Assembly: GCA_008933705.1 (NCBI GenBank) | Contig: WBUN01000029.1 | Span: forward strand, 1 to 62,066 | DNA from: Hyphomicrobiaceae bacterium | GTDB lineage: Bacteria > Pseudomonadota > Alphaproteobacteria > Rhizobiales > Hyphomicrobiaceae | Length of the DNA stretch: 62,066 bases | Direction of reading: 5' to 3' | Shown: positions 8,847 through 18,735 of the stretch, one piece after another | Layout of the letters: each line of letters starts with the position of its first letter | How positions within the stretch are numbered: the stretch's first letter is position 1 | Notes under the pieces: model-generated | Seen by the model: only the letters and a program-made list of their open reading frames with translations | Told to the model about the DNA's origin: nothing | Databases searched by the model: none | Position numbers and translations under genes: made by a program

Positions 8847-9794
8847 ATGCCAGTCGGTTTTCTCATCGGCCTCGGAGCAGGGCTCGCCTCCGCGCTGCTT
8901 TTCTATTCGGCGGCGCGGGGAACGCCCTTGCTCGGCACTCTTCTGGTGCTGCTCACGCCCCTGCCCTCCCTGCTCGCGGGCCTCGGATGGGGCTGGCTGC
9001 CGGCTGCGGCCGGTGCCGTCGCCGGCGCGGTCGTGATGGTCTTCCTCGCCAGCGCCCCCTTCGCGGTCGGCTACTTCCTCGCCCTCGGACTGCCCGTGGC
9101 GCTGGCCGCCTATCTCGCCTATCTGAGCCGCCCCGAGCCGCAGAACCCGGCCGTGCGCGAGTGGTACCCCGCCGGGCGCCTGATGGCCGTCATGTCGCTC
9201 TATGCCGGTGCGCTGCCCATCCTGGTTCTGCCGCTGATCGGCGGGAGCTACGAGATCCTGCACAATCCGTTGCGGGAATTCCTCCGCCGCCTGCCCGCCA
9301 ACACCTCCGGCGACGTCAGGATGCAGCCGCTGACCGATCAGCAGATCGAGGCGCTCTCGGAGTTCCTTATTGCGGCGTTGCCCGGTGCATTCGCGGCCTA
9401 TTGGCTCGCCATCTTCACGTTGAACCTCTATCTGGCGGGGCGGATCGCGCGCGCCTCGGGCCGGCTCGGCAGGGACTGGCCGGATCTGCCTGCCCTCGCC
9501 TACCCGCCGGGCTTCCCACTGCTCGCCGCGCTCGCCATGATCGCCTCGTTCGCCCCCGGCATCATCGGCGTCCTCGGCGTCAGCTTCACCGGCGCGCTGC
9601 TGTTCGCCTACCTCATCGCCGGCCTGGCGCTCGTGCACTTCATCGCCCGCAGCCGCGCGCCTTGGATCCTGTGGTTCGTCTACGCCGCTCTCATCCTGTT
9701 CGGCCCTACCGCGTTCGTTCTCATGCTTGCCGGCCTGCTGGAGCCGGTTCTCAAGCTGAGGCAGCGCGTCGGCTCGAGCCCGTCATCCACCTGA
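8847..9794 (+). CDS. DUF2232 family multi-pass membrane protein
   Basis: The 315-residue product is strongly hydrophobic with about eight predicted membrane segments (for example at residues 3-50, 55-95, 110-130 and 200-310). It fits the DUF2232/YybS-like membrane proteins found between rpsR and rplI in Hyphomicrobiales. Its function is unknown; a transport-associated or envelope role has been suggested for relatives. Its position between two ribosomal protein genes suggests shared transcription. No catalytic motif is visible. Confidence 0.8.
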   Translation: MPVGFLIGLGAGLASALLFYSAARGTPLLGTLLVLLTPLPSLLAGLGWGWLPAAAGAVAGAVVMVFLASAPFAVGYFLALGLPVALAAYLAYLSRPEPQNPAVREWYPAGRLMAVMSLYAGALPILVLPLIGGSYEILHNPLREFLRRLPANTSGDVRMQPLTDQQIEALSEFLIAALPGAFAAYWLAIFTLNLYLAGRIARASGRLGRDWPDLPALAYPPGFPLLAALAMIASFAPGIIGVLGVSFTGALLFAYLIAGLALVHFIARSRAPWILWFVYAALILFGPTAFVLMLAGLLEPVLKLRQRVGSSPSST

Positions 9795-9826
9795 ACAACC
9801 AACCTCGCAACGAACGGAGTACTCCC

Positions 9827-10429
9827 ATGCAGGTCATTCTTCTTCAGCGCATCGGCCGCCTCGGCCAGATGGGCGACGTCGTCAACGTCAAGGACGGCTT
9901 TGCCCGCAACTACCTTCTGCCGCAGAGGAAGGCGCTGCGCGCCACTGAAGAGAACCGTGCGCGCTTCGAGAAGGAGCGCACCCAGCTCGAAGCCCGCGAT
10001 CTCGAGCTGAAGAAGGAGGCCGAGGCAGTGGCCGGCAAGCTCGAGGGCAAGTCCTTCCTCGCCATTCGCCAGGCCGGCGACACCGGCCAGCTGTACGGTT
10101 CGGTCAGCACGCGCGACATCGCCGAGATCGTCGCGGCGGGGGGCTTCACGATCGACCGTCGTCAGGTCGTGCTCGACAAGCCGATCAAGACGCTCGGCGT
10201 GCACCCGACCCGCATCGCCTTGCACCCAGAGGTGATCGTGCAGGTGTCGCTCAACGTCGCGCGCTCCGAGGACGAGGCCGAGCGCCAGGCGCGCGGCGAG
10301 GACGTCACCGTTCTCAAGGAAGAGAAGGTCGAACTCGACACCTTCAATCCCGATGCGCTGTTTGAGGAGGAGGCGCTTGCCATCCAGCGCAGCGAGGAGG
10401 GGACAGGCGAGCCTGCAGACAAGGCCTGA
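9827..10429 (+). CDS. rplI: Ribosomal protein bL9
   Basis: The N-terminal domain shows the L9 signature ([19 protein letters not shown], then [13 protein letters not shown]). It is followed by the long connecting helix and the C-terminal RNA-binding domain. The 200-residue length exceeds the 150 of E. coli L9 because of an acidic, disordered tail typical of alphaproteobacteria. The start at 9827 is set by homology and an upstream GGAG; the frame stays open further upstream, antiparallel to nothing recognisable. A strong hairpin follows the gene. Confidence 0.97.
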   Translation: MQVILLQRIGRLGQMGDVVNVKDGFARNYLLPQRKALRATEENRARFEKERTQLEARDLELKKEAEAVAGKLEGKSFLAIRQAGDTGQLYGSVSTRDIAEIVAAGGFTIDRRQVVLDKPIKTLGVHPTRIALHPEVIVQVSLNVARSEDEAERQARGEDVTVLKEEKVELDTFNPDALFEEEALAIQRSEEGTGEPADKA

Positions 10430-10462
10430 GATCCCCTGCGCTTCAGGACAACTTGCATTGCC

Positions 10463-10488
10463 GCGGCGGGGCCCGAGGGCCCCGCCGC
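10463..10488 (+). terminator. GC-rich hairpin after rplI
   Basis: GCGGCGGGGCC (10463-10473) pairs perfectly with GGCCCCGCCGC (10478-10488) around a CGAG loop. It lies 34 bases after the rplI stop. There is no clear T-run, so intrinsic termination is plausible but unproven. Confidence 0.6.
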
Positions 10489-10514
10489 TCCCACGGGCCC
10501 CTGGAGCAAGATCG

Positions 10515-10547
10515 TTCTTGATGGAAGCAGTCGGCTTCCATCAAGAA
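10515..10547. repeat. Intergenic palindrome, 14-bp arms
   Basis: TTCTTGATGGAAGC (10515-10528) and GCTTCCATCAAGAA (10534-10547) form a perfect inverted repeat around AGTCG. Weaker pairing continues outward. It resembles REP-like palindromes scattered between genes in alphaproteobacteria. Confidence 0.75.
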
Positions 10548-10570
10548 TGCGAATCTCGCTCTACACCAAG

Positions 10571-10643
10571 GGAGTAGGGATTCACGCTTCAGCCGCACCA
10601 TCGCTCCTGGGCGGCGCGATTCAATCTGAAGCGATCCTGCTCC
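10571..10643. repeat. Second intergenic palindrome, imperfect
   Basis: The left arm (10571-10592, ending CACGCTTCAG) pairs with the right arm CTGAAGCGATCCTGCTCC (10626-10643), with a small bulge. The right arm resembles a repeat element I recall from Hyphomicrobiales genomes (CTGAAGCGATCCTGCTC). It lies directly after the first palindrome, so the rplI-cfa gap is a small repeat cluster. Confidence 0.6.
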
Positions 10644-10820
10644 GGCACACTCCAAGAGTTGCACGCGCCACTCGGCTTCGGACGCGCAACCCCCTGCGAT
10701 GAAGCATTGGCCCCGGCCGACCATAGCCGGTTGAGAAAGACCGCCGCTTCGCCCTCAGCGGGTGGGGCCGGCACTTCGTCTCGCACCTCGCGCGCAGCCG
10801 AGCCCAGGCAGATGCCGTGC

Positions 10821-10862
10821 TTGAAACGTGCCTGTAGCGTCGGCGTTATACTTCCGTATAAT
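10821..10862 (+). promoter_or_regulatory. Candidate promoter for cfa
   Basis: A TATAAT hexamer at 10857-10862 and a TTGAAA at 10821-10826 lie just before the cfa gene. Their spacing is too long to be one promoter; a TTATAC at 10846-10851 is a possible alternative -10 at 19 bases from TTGAAA. A start 40-50 bases before the gene is likely, but the exact elements are uncertain. Confidence 0.4.
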
Positions 10863-10913
10863 GCAGTGGAGTACCTTTAGTTCGGTGGTCGCACACAGAG
10901 CTGGTGGTGCGTC

Positions 10914-12155
10914 ATGTTCAGATTGCTCGATGTTCTCCTGCACCGGGTTGTTCCCCGTGGTGATCTGACGGTCGTGGATGCAGGTGGGGTTGTGCGCCGC
11001 TACGGTGACGGCACCGGCCCTTCCGTGCGTGTCCGCCTTACCGACCGGCCGATCGAGCGCCACCTCATTCTCGATCCCCAGCTTGCCCTAGGCGAGGCCT
11101 ACATGGACGGGCGGCTCGTGGTCGAGGAGGGCGACATCTACGATCTGCTCGCGCTGCTGCTGCGCGACACGCACAATCGCGAGATGCCGGTCTGGACCAA
11201 GACCATCGATTGCGTGCGCTATCTCCTGCGGCGCATGGCGCAATTCAATCCCTCGGGCCGGGCCCAGCGCAATGTGGCGCATCACTACGACATCAACGGC
11301 GCCATCTACGATCTGTTCCTGGATCGCGACCGCCAGTACTCGTGCGCCTACTTCACCGACGGCGCCGACCTCGATGAGGCGCAACACGCCAAGAAGCGGC
11401 ACATTGCAGCCAAGCTTGCCATCGAATCCGGTCAGCGCGTGCTCGACATCGGCTCGGGCTGGGGCGGCCTCGGTCTTTATCTCGCCAAGACCGCCCATTG
11501 CGACGTGACCGGGGTGACGCTCAGCGCCGAGCAGCTCAAGATCTCGCGCGAACGCGCGCTCAAGGAAGGGCTCGCACGCTCGGTGCGCTTCGAATTCAAG
11601 GACTATCGCAAGATCGAGGGGCAGTTCGACCGGATCGTCTCGATCGGCATGTTTGAGCATGTCGGCGTGAACCACTACAGCACCTTCTTCCGCAAGGTAC
11701 GTCGGCTGCTCGACGATGATGGCGTGGCCTTGATCCACACCATCGGCCGCTCCGAGCCGCCAAGCACTACCAGCGCCTTCATCGCCAAGTACATCTTCCC
11801 CGGCGGCTACATACCGTCCCTTTCCGAGATGCTTTCGGGCATCGAGCACTCGGGCCTCGTCGTCTCCGACGTCGAGATCCTGCGCATTCACTATGCCGAG
11901 ACCTTGCGTGCCTGGCGCGAGCGCTTCCTGGCCAACTGGGACAAGGCGGCTGCCATTCTCGACGAGCGCTTCTGTCGCATGTGGGAATTCTACCTCGCAG
12001 CCTCGGAGGCGGCGTTCCGCTATCAGGGGCTGGTCGTGTTCCAGGTGCAGCTCGTGAAACGCATCGACGCGTTGCCGCTCACGCGCGACTACATGTACGC
12101 TGGCGAGCACCGCCTGCGTGCCCAGGACACCCGGCCTCGCCTGGCGGGCGAATAG
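10914..12155 (+). CDS. cfa: Cyclopropane-fatty-acyl-phospholipid synthase family protein
   Basis: CFA synthases use S-adenosylmethionine to methylenate double bonds of membrane phospholipid acyl chains, often in stationary phase or acid stress. The 413-residue protein has the N-terminal lipid-binding region (ALGEAYMDGRL at about 58-68). It also has NVAHHYD (120-126) and the SAM-binding motif LDIGSGWGGLGLY (177-189). The C-terminal catalytic part includes FIAKYIFPGGYIPS. Length is normal for the family. It has its own upstream region with repeats and a candidate promoter, so it is probably a separate unit inserted between rplI and dnaB. Confidence 0.92.
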   Translation: MFRLLDVLLHRVVPRGDLTVVDAGGVVRRYGDGTGPSVRVRLTDRPIERHLILDPQLALGEAYMDGRLVVEEGDIYDLLALLLRDTHNREMPVWTKTIDCVRYLLRRMAQFNPSGRAQRNVAHHYDINGAIYDLFLDRDRQYSCAYFTDGADLDEAQHAKKRHIAAKLAIESGQRVLDIGSGWGGLGLYLAKTAHCDVTGVTLSAEQLKISRERALKEGLARSVRFEFKDYRKIEGQFDRIVSIGMFEHVGVNHYSTFFRKVRRLLDDDGVALIHTIGRSEPPSTTSAFIAKYIFPGGYIPSLSEMLSGIEHSGLVVSDVEILRIHYAETLRAWRERFLANWDKAAAILDERFCRMWEFYLAASEAAFRYQGLVVFQVQLVKRIDALPLTRDYMYAGEHRLRAQDTRPRLAGE

Positions 12156-12291
12156 TCCGGCGCGGCCCCCGATTCGCGTGCATTCAAGCACTTTCTCCGT
12201 CGCCGGCCGCGCTCTGTGCATTGCGAGGATGAGACGGGTTGACGGCCGGCCGCGCGCCGCTCTCGGCGCGGAATCGGGCTATGCCTGCGCC

Positions 12292-13818
12292 ATGAACCAG
12301 ACTCCACGCCGCAAGCCCGCCGAGGCCGCGCGACATGCCGCTTCGCCCGAAGCAATGCCGTTCCGCGCCGCTCCCCACAACATCGACGCCGAGCAGGCCC
12401 TGCTCGGAGCAATCCTCGTCAACAATGACGCGCTCGAGCGCGTGTCCGACTTCCTGCTGGCCGAGCATTTCTACGATCCGCTGCACCAGCAGATCTACGA
12501 GACGGCCGCCAAGCTGATCGCCTCGGGCAAGCAGGCGACGCCCATCACGCTCAAGACCTTCTTCGAGAACGCCGAGCCGATCGACGCCACGACCACCGTG
12601 CCGCAGTATCTCGGCCGGCTTGCCGCCAACGCGGCCACCATCATCAACGCACGCGACTACGGCCATACCGTCTACGATCTGGCTACCCGCCGGCAGCTCA
12701 TCCTGATCGGCGAGGACCTGGTCAACGCAGCCTACGACAGCCCCGTCGATTTCCCGCCGAAGGAGCAGATCGAGGAGGCCGAGTCGCGGCTGTTTGCGCT
12801 GGCGGAGACCGGCAAGTACGGGCAGGGCTTCCTGGCCTTCAATACAGCGCTTACAAACGCCATCGACATGGCGGGCAACGCCTACAAGCGCGACGGCAAC
12901 CTCTCCGGCATCTCGACACGGTTCACCGCGCTCGACAACAAGATGGGCGGACTGCAGCCGTCGGATCTCATCATCCTCGCCGGCCGCCCGTCGATGGGCA
13001 AGACCGCGCTTGCCACCAACATCGCCTTCAACGTCGCCCGTACGCGGTTGCGTTCGCGCATGGAGCGGCCCGACCTTGACCTTGACGATCCTGCTCACGA
13101 CGGCGCCGTCGTCGGCTTCTTCTCGCTCGAGATGTCGGCCGAGCAGCTCGCCACCCGCATTCTGTCGGAGCAGGCCGGCATCGGCTCGGAGAAGATCCGC
13201 CGCGGCATGATCACGGAGCCGGAGTTCAAGCAGCTCGTCGCCGTCAGCCAGGAGATGGCGGCCATCCCCCTGTTCATCGACCAGACCGGCGGCATCTCCA
13301 TTTCCCAGCTCGCGGCGCGGGCGCGCAAGCTCAAGCGCCAGCAGGGCCTTGGCCTCATCATCGTCGACTACCTGCAGCTCATGACGGGCAATTCGAGCAA
13401 GAGCGACAACCGCGTGCAGGAGGTTTCCCAGATCACGACCGGCCTCAAGGCGCTGGCCAAGGAGCTGAACGTGCCCATCATTGCCCTGTCGCAGCTCTCC
13501 CGGGCCGTAGAGAATCGGGAGGACAAGCGACCGCAGCTCGCCGATCTGCGTGAATCGGGCTCCATCGAGCAGGACGCCGACATTGTCATGTTCGTGTTTC
13601 GCGAGGAATATTACGTTGAGCGTACCAAGCCTCAGGAAGGCACGCCGGAATTCCAGGACTGGTTGGCAAAAATGAGCGTCATCAACGGCAAGGCCGAAAT
13701 CATCATCGGCAAGCAGCGCCATGGTCCGATCGGCACCGTGAATCTCCAGTTCGACGGCAGCGTCACCCGCTTCTCGGATCTGGCGCACGATCAGTACATG
13801 CCGGAGCGGCGGGGGTGA
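12292..13818 (+). CDS. dnaB: Replicative DNA helicase
   Basis: DnaB is the hexameric 5'-3' helicase that unwinds DNA at the replication fork. The 508-residue product has the N-terminal primase-interacting domain (residues about 24-130) and the RecA-like C-terminal domain. Walker A GRPSMGKT is at 231-238; the Walker B region ([10 protein letters not shown]) and the arginine-finger region ([13 protein letters not shown]) follow. I chose the ATG at 12292; the frame continues upstream, overlapping the cfa end, but without homology. Its stop overlaps the GTG start of alr by 4 bases, indicating coupled translation. Confidence 0.96.
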   Translation: MNQTPRRKPAEAARHAASPEAMPFRAAPHNIDAEQALLGAILVNNDALERVSDFLLAEHFYDPLHQQIYETAAKLIASGKQATPITLKTFFENAEPIDATTTVPQYLGRLAANAATIINARDYGHTVYDLATRRQLILIGEDLVNAAYDSPVDFPPKEQIEEAESRLFALAETGKYGQGFLAFNTALTNAIDMAGNAYKRDGNLSGISTRFTALDNKMGGLQPSDLIILAGRPSMGKTALATNIAFNVARTRLRSRMERPDLDLDDPAHDGAVVGFFSLEMSAEQLATRILSEQAGIGSEKIRRGMITEPEFKQLVAVSQEMAAIPLFIDQTGGISISQLAARARKLKRQQGLGLIIVDYLQLMTGNSSKSDNRVQEVSQITTGLKALAKELNVPIIALSQLSRAVENREDKRPQLADLRESGSIEQDADIVMFVFREEYYVERTKPQEGTPEFQDWLAKMSVINGKAEIIIGKQRHGPIGTVNLQFDGSVTRFSDLAHDQYMPERRG

Positions 13819-14972
13819 CTCCCGCCAGGAAACACGCCCGCTCCGCGCCGCGCCCGCGTGCACCGGTGCCGCTGTCGGCGCGTGCCATCCTCACGGTCGA
13901 CCTCGCGGCCCTGCGCGCCAACTGGGCGCGCCTCAATCAGACCTCTGGCCGCGCCGAATGCGCCGGAGTGATCAAGGCCGACGCCTACGGGCTCGGGCTC
14001 GCACCCATTGCCAGGGCACTGACCAACGAGGGCTGCAAGACCTTCTTCGTCGCCACCGTCGATGAAGGCCGTGCCGCCCGCGAGGTTCAGCCGGGCGCCA
14101 CCATCTATGTGCTCGATGGGCTGCTGCCGGGCGCTGAGGCTCACTATGCCGGCTTCGATCTGCGCCCCGTGCTCTCGGGCCTTGCCGAGGTGCGCGATTG
14201 GGCTGCCTACGGCCGTGCCCGCGGGCATCGCTTGCCGGCTGCCATTCACATCGATACCGGCATCAACCGCCTCGGCATGCCGGACTACGAGGTCGAGCTG
14301 CTCGCGGCGGAGCCCGGGCTGCTGGACGCGATCGATGTAACCCTCGTCATGAGCCATCTCGCCTGCGCCGACGAGCCGAAGAACCCCATGAATGCCGTGC
14401 AGCGCGACCGCTTCGAGACGCTGCGCGCCAAGCTGCCCCCTGCCCCCGCCAGCCTTGCCAACTCCGGCGGCATGTTTCTCGGGCCGGCCTACCATTTCGA
14501 CCTCGTCCGCCCCGGCATTGCGCTCTACGGCGGGCGCGCGCACGAAGGCGCCCCGAACCCCATGCAAACGGTCGTGCGCCTCGCCGCCAGGATCCTGCAG
14601 GTGCGCGAGGTGCCGCCCGGTGCCACCATCGGCTACGGCGCCACCTACAAGGTCGCACGCCACTCGCGCATCGCCACCATCGGCTGCGGTTATGCCGACG
14701 GGTTCCTGCGCGCCTTGAGCGTGGCCACCGGCGAAGCCGGCCCCGTTGGATATGTCGACGACTATCCTGTGCCGATTGTCGGGCGCGTTTCCATGGATTT
14801 CATCACCGTCGACGTCACGGACGTGCCGGCCGAGCTGATCCATCGCGGCACCTGGGTCGAGGTGATGGGCGAGCGCGTCACCGTCGATGATCTGACTGAT
14901 CGGGCCGGCACCATCGGCTACGAGCTGCTCTCCCGGCTGAGCTCGCGCGTCTATCGCGTCTACGAGGAGTAG
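13815..14972 (+). CDS. alr: Alanine racemase
   Basis: Alanine racemase makes D-alanine for peptidoglycan. The PLP-binding lysine is K54 in the VIKADAYGLG motif. The catalytic-tyrosine region is the IGYGATY stretch at about 272-278, and GYADGFLR follows. The 385-residue length fits the family with a short basic N-terminal extension. The GTG start at 13815 overlaps the dnaB stop; a later start near residue 20 is possible because homology begins at about residue 23. radA follows after 15 bases. Confidence 0.95.
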   Translation: MTPARKHARSAPRPRAPVPLSARAILTVDLAALRANWARLNQTSGRAECAGVIKADAYGLGLAPIARALTNEGCKTFFVATVDEGRAAREVQPGATIYVLDGLLPGAEAHYAGFDLRPVLSGLAEVRDWAAYGRARGHRLPAAIHIDTGINRLGMPDYEVELLAAEPGLLDAIDVTLVMSHLACADEPKNPMNAVQRDRFETLRAKLPPAPASLANSGGMFLGPAYHFDLVRPGIALYGGRAHEGAPNPMQTVVRLAARILQVREVPPGATIGYGATYKVARHSRIATIGCGYADGFLRALSVATGEAGPVGYVDDYPVPIVGRVSMDFITVDVTDVPAELIHRGTWVEVMGERVTVDDLTDRAGTIGYELLSRLSSRVYRVYEE

Positions 14973-14987
14973 AGGAGCCGACGCGCC

Positions 14988-16361
14988 ATGGCCCGCCCTG
15001 CCAAGACGTCCTTCGTCTGCCAGAACTGCGGCGCAGTCTCCCCGCGCTGGGCAGGCAAGTGCAGCGCGTGCGGGGAATGGAACACCATCGCCGAGGAAGC
15101 AGACGCTGCCCCGCCTCCCGGCTCCGGCCTGACCAAGGCCTCGAAGGGCCGCGTCGTTCCCCTCGAAACGCTGAGGGATGCCGCCGACGCCAAGGTGGCG
15201 CGCATGCCGACGGGCCTTGCCGAGCTCGATCGCGTGACGGGCGGCGGCATTGTTCCGGGCTCCGCCCTGCTGATCGGCGGCGAGCCCGGCATCGGCAAAT
15301 CGACGCTGCTGCTGCAGCTCGCTGCCGCATTCGCCCAGGCCGGTCGCCGCGCCGTCTATTTCACCGGTGAAGAAGCGGCCGCTCAGGTGCGCCTGCGCGC
15401 CGAGCGGCTCGGCCTCAGCAAGGCACCGCTCGCGCTCGCCAGCGAGACCAACGTCGCCAACATCCTGGCCACGCTTGCCGGCGGCAAGCGGGCCGACCTC
15501 ATCGTTGTCGATTCCATCCAGACCCTGTGGGCCGACGCCCTGGAGGCCGCCCCCGGCACCGTCAGCCAGGTGCGCGCCGCCACTCAATCGCTCGTCCGCT
15601 ACGCCAAGGCACAGGGCAGCGCCCTGCTCCTTGTCGGCCACGTCACCAAGGACGGCCAGATCGCCGGGCCAAAGGTGATCGAGCACATGGTCGATACGGT
15701 GCTCTATTTCGAGGGCGACCGCGGGCATCCGTTTCGCATCCTGCGCGCCGCCAAGAACCGCTTCGGCGCCACCGACGAGATCGGCGTGTTCGAGATGGCG
15801 GCGGAAGGCCTGCGGGAGGTGGCCAACCCCTCGGAGCTGTTTCTCGGCGACCGGCTGGCGTCCGCTCCGGGCTCGGCCGTCTTCGCGGGCGTGGAGGGCA
15901 CACGGCCGCTGCTGGTTGAGATCCAGGCCCTCGTCGTCGCCTCCGGCCTCGGCACGCCGCGACGCGCGGTGGTGGGATGGGACTCGAGCCGCCTTGCCAT
16001 GCTGCTCGCCGTCATCGACGCACGCTGCGGGGTAGGCTTCGGCCAGCACGACGTTTACCTCAATGTCGCAGGGGGCCTGAAGATCACCGAGCCCGCCGCC
16101 GATCTTGCCGCCGCCGCCGCCCTGCTGTCGTCAATTTCCGGTGTTGCGCTCGACCCCGACCGGGTCTACTTCGGGGAGATCAGTCTGTCGGGGGCGGTCA
16201 GGCCGGCCGGACACATGCTGACGCGTCTCAGGGAAGCCCAGAAGCTCGGGTTCAAGCAGGCCGTGTGTCCCGCGGCCGGCGAGCTCGATGTGGGCGTGAT
16301 CAAGCTCGGCTTGTCGCGCGTGGACCACGTCAAGGGGCTGGCCGAGACGCTTGGACTATGA
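14988..16361 (+). CDS. radA: DNA repair protein RadA
   Basis: RadA is a branch-migration helicase that assists recombinational repair. The 457-residue protein has all expected parts. These are a C4 zinc finger (C11, C14, C25, C28), Walker A GEPGIGKS at 98-105, the RadA-specific KNRFG motif at 256-260, and a C-terminal Lon-protease-like domain. Length is normal. It sits 15 bases after alr on the same strand, and cvpA follows after 86 bases. Confidence 0.97.
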   Translation: MARPAKTSFVCQNCGAVSPRWAGKCSACGEWNTIAEEADAAPPPGSGLTKASKGRVVPLETLRDAADAKVARMPTGLAELDRVTGGGIVPGSALLIGGEPGIGKSTLLLQLAAAFAQAGRRAVYFTGEEAAAQVRLRAERLGLSKAPLALASETNVANILATLAGGKRADLIVVDSIQTLWADALEAAPGTVSQVRAATQSLVRYAKAQGSALLLVGHVTKDGQIAGPKVIEHMVDTVLYFEGDRGHPFRILRAAKNRFGATDEIGVFEMAAEGLREVANPSELFLGDRLASAPGSAVFAGVEGTRPLLVEIQALVVASGLGTPRRAVVGWDSSRLAMLLAVIDARCGVGFGQHDVYLNVAGGLKITEPAADLAAAAALLSSISGVALDPDRVYFGEISLSGAVRPAGHMLTRLREAQKLGFKQAVCPAAGELDVGVIKLGLSRVDHVKGLAETLGL

Positions 16362-16447
16362 ACCTTTCACTCCGTGGCCCGGCCGCCATTGCATTCGGGC
16401 ACCTGCCGGGCTACGCGCATGGTTTGTGACAAACGAGGAAGCACATC

Positions 16448-17131
16448 ATGATCGCCGGCCTTGCCTATCTCGATGCGGCCTTGCTCCTGATCGTGGTGAT
16501 CTCGGGTCTCGTGGCCATGTACCGCGGGCTGACGCGCGAGGTGCTGTCGATCCTGTCGTGGATCATCGCCGCCGGCGCGGTCGCCTATTTCATCAAGTAT
16601 CACCGGGGCGTTGCAGAGGAACTGGCCAAGCAGTTCGCCAATCCGCCGCAGACCTCCCACGTCTATATCGCGCAGGTCGTCATCGGCGCCCCCATCTTCG
16701 TGGTCGTTCTGATCATCGTTCATCTGATCACGTCGCGCATCTCCGACACCGTCCTGGACAGCCGCGTCGGCGCCATCGACCGCATCCTGGGCTTCGGCTT
16801 CGGCGTGGTGCGGGGCTTCGTGCTGGTGGTCATTCCCTACATGTTCACCGTCTCGTTCATCTGCAAAGACAGCGCCTCGCGCGCCTCTACCCAGGGCTGC
16901 AAGCCCGGCGAGCTCCCCGTCTGGATAGAAAACGCCCACTCCCTGCCCATCATCAGCCAGACCAGCGGCACGCTGTTCTCGATCCTGTCGCGCTATGCGC
17001 CGTCCGCGCCGATCGGGGAACAACAGCAGGGATATTTTTTGCAGAATCATCACAAATGGATAGCCCGCCCTCTTGGTCAGGAGGCGCCACCTGTCCTATA
17101 TCCGAGTGGCCCCGTGGAATCGAAATCCTGA
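16448..17131 (+). CDS. cvpA: CvpA family membrane protein
   Basis: The 227-residue protein has about four membrane segments in its first 130 residues (8-28, 33-50, 74-98, 112-136), matching the CvpA fold, with the typical YRGLTREVLSILSW loop. CvpA is needed for colicin V production in E. coli and for envelope robustness in several bacteria; its molecular role is unknown. The C-terminal 80 residues are soluble and variable. cvpA followed by purF is conserved across proteobacteria, and the gap here is 54 bases. Confidence 0.9.
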   Translation: MIAGLAYLDAALLLIVVISGLVAMYRGLTREVLSILSWIIAAGAVAYFIKYHRGVAEELAKQFANPPQTSHVYIAQVVIGAPIFVVVLIIVHLITSRISDTVLDSRVGAIDRILGFGFGVVRGFVLVVIPYMFTVSFICKDSASRASTQGCKPGELPVWIENAHSLPIISQTSGTLFSILSRYAPSAPIGEQQQGYFLQNHHKWIARPLGQEAPPVLYPSGPVESKS

Positions 17132-17185
17132 GCACGACGGTAGGGCGCGGGGTAGCCCTGCCGCCCGTGCGCGAGAGACGCCACC

Positions 17186-18676
17186 ATGATCGTTGGGCTT
17201 GATGAGGGCAGCGCCGCGCCGGCCTCCGGCGGCAGCCGACCTGATGACGACCGTCTGCGCGAGGAATGCGGTGTCTTCGGTGTCTTCGGCAACGAGGAAG
17301 CCGCCGCGCTGACCGCGCTTGGTCTCCACGCCTTGCAGCACCGCGGCCAGGAAGCCGCAGGCATCGTCACCTTCGACGGCGCCCATTTCCACTCCGAGCG
17401 GCGGCTCGGTCTCGTCGGCGACAACTTCAACAAGGCCGACGTCATCCGCCGGCTCAACGGCCACATCTCTCTCGGCCACGTCCGCTACTCCACCACCGGC
17501 GACACCATCCTGCGCAACGTGCAGCCGCTGTTCGCCGACCTCGATACGGGCGGCTTCGCCGTCGCCCACAACGGCAACCTCACCAATGCCCTCACCCTGC
17601 GGCGCGAGCTCATCTCCTCGGGCGCCATCTGCCAGTCCACCTCCGACACCGAGGTCATCCTCCACCTCATCGCCCGCTCCAAGCGCCGCCGCATCATCGA
17701 GCGCTTCATCGAGGCACTGCGCCAGATCCAGGGCGCCTACGCGCTGGTGTGCCTCACGAACGACATGCTGATCGGCGCGCGCGATCCCATCGGCATCCGC
17801 CCCCTCGTGCTCGGCAAGCTCGGCTCGGGCTACGTGCTGGCGTCGGAGACCTGCGCGCTCGATATCGTCGGCGCCGAGTTCGTGCGCGAGATCGAGAACG
17901 GCGAGATCGTCACCATCACCGCCGAGGGCGTGCAGAGCCACCGCCCGTTCCCGATGCGCCCGGCGCGGCCGTGCATCTTCGAGTTCATCTATTTCGCCCG
18001 ACCGGACTCCATCGTCGGCGGACGCAACGTCTACGAGATCAGGAAGCAGATGGGCGTGCAGCTCGCCCGCGAGGCGCCGACCGCCGCCGACGTCGTCATC
18101 CCCATCCCGGACTCGGGCGTCCCGGCCGCCATCGGCTACGCGCAGGAAAGCCGCGTGCCCTTCGAGCTCGGCATCATCCGCAACCACTACGTGGGGCGCA
18201 CCTTCATCGAGCCCGAGCAGCGCATCCGCCAGCTCGGCGTCAAGCTGAAGCACTCCGCCAATACCGGCGTGGTAAGGGGCAGCAGGATCGTGCTGATCGA
18301 CGACAGCGTGGTGCGCGGCACCACGTCCAAGAAGATCGTGCAGATGATGTTCGAGGCCGGCGCCCGCGAGGTGCACATGCGCATCTCGAGCCCGCCGATC
18401 ACGCACCCCGACTTCTACGGCATCGATACTCCGCGCTCCTCCGAGCTGCTTGCCGCCAACAAGACGGTGGAGGAGATGCGCCAGTTCATGGGCGCGACCA
18501 GCCTGGCCTTCCTGTCGGTCGACGGCATCTACCGCGCGCTCGGGCTCGAGAAGCGCGACGCCCGTGCCCCGCAGTTCACCGATCACTGCTTCACGGGCGA
18601 CTACCCGACCGACCTCGTGGACCAGAACGGCTCCGCTCACAATGGCCAGCTCTCCTTCCTCTCGGAAGTGCGCTAG
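17186..18676 (+). CDS. purF: Amidophosphoribosyltransferase
   Basis: PurF carries out the first committed step of purine synthesis, making 5-phosphoribosylamine from PRPP and glutamine. The 496-residue protein has a 27-residue leader before the nucleophile C28 in EECGVFGVFG, so it belongs to the class with a cleaved propeptide. The glutaminase domain spans about 28-260. The PRPP-binding loop (IVLIDDSVVRGTTS) lies near residues 370-383. It supplies the pathway later served by guaB, guaA and gmk in this window. Confidence 0.97.
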   Translation: MIVGLDEGSAAPASGGSRPDDDRLREECGVFGVFGNEEAAALTALGLHALQHRGQEAAGIVTFDGAHFHSERRLGLVGDNFNKADVIRRLNGHISLGHVRYSTTGDTILRNVQPLFADLDTGGFAVAHNGNLTNALTLRRELISSGAICQSTSDTEVILHLIARSKRRRIIERFIEALRQIQGAYALVCLTNDMLIGARDPIGIRPLVLGKLGSGYVLASETCALDIVGAEFVREIENGEIVTITAEGVQSHRPFPMRPARPCIFEFIYFARPDSIVGGRNVYEIRKQMGVQLAREAPTAADVVIPIPDSGVPAAIGYAQESRVPFELGIIRNHYVGRTFIEPEQRIRQLGVKLKHSANTGVVRGSRIVLIDDSVVRGTTSKKIVQMMFEAGAREVHMRISSPPITHPDFYGIDTPRSSELLAANKTVEEMRQFMGATSLAFLSVDGIYRALGLEKRDARAPQFTDHCFTGDYPTDLVDQNGSAHNGQLSFLSEVR

Positions 18677-18735
18677 GCGTGTGGGCCGCGTGGCTTGAAG
18701 CGTGCCCATAGGCGCGTCGGCAAGACGGTTGCACG

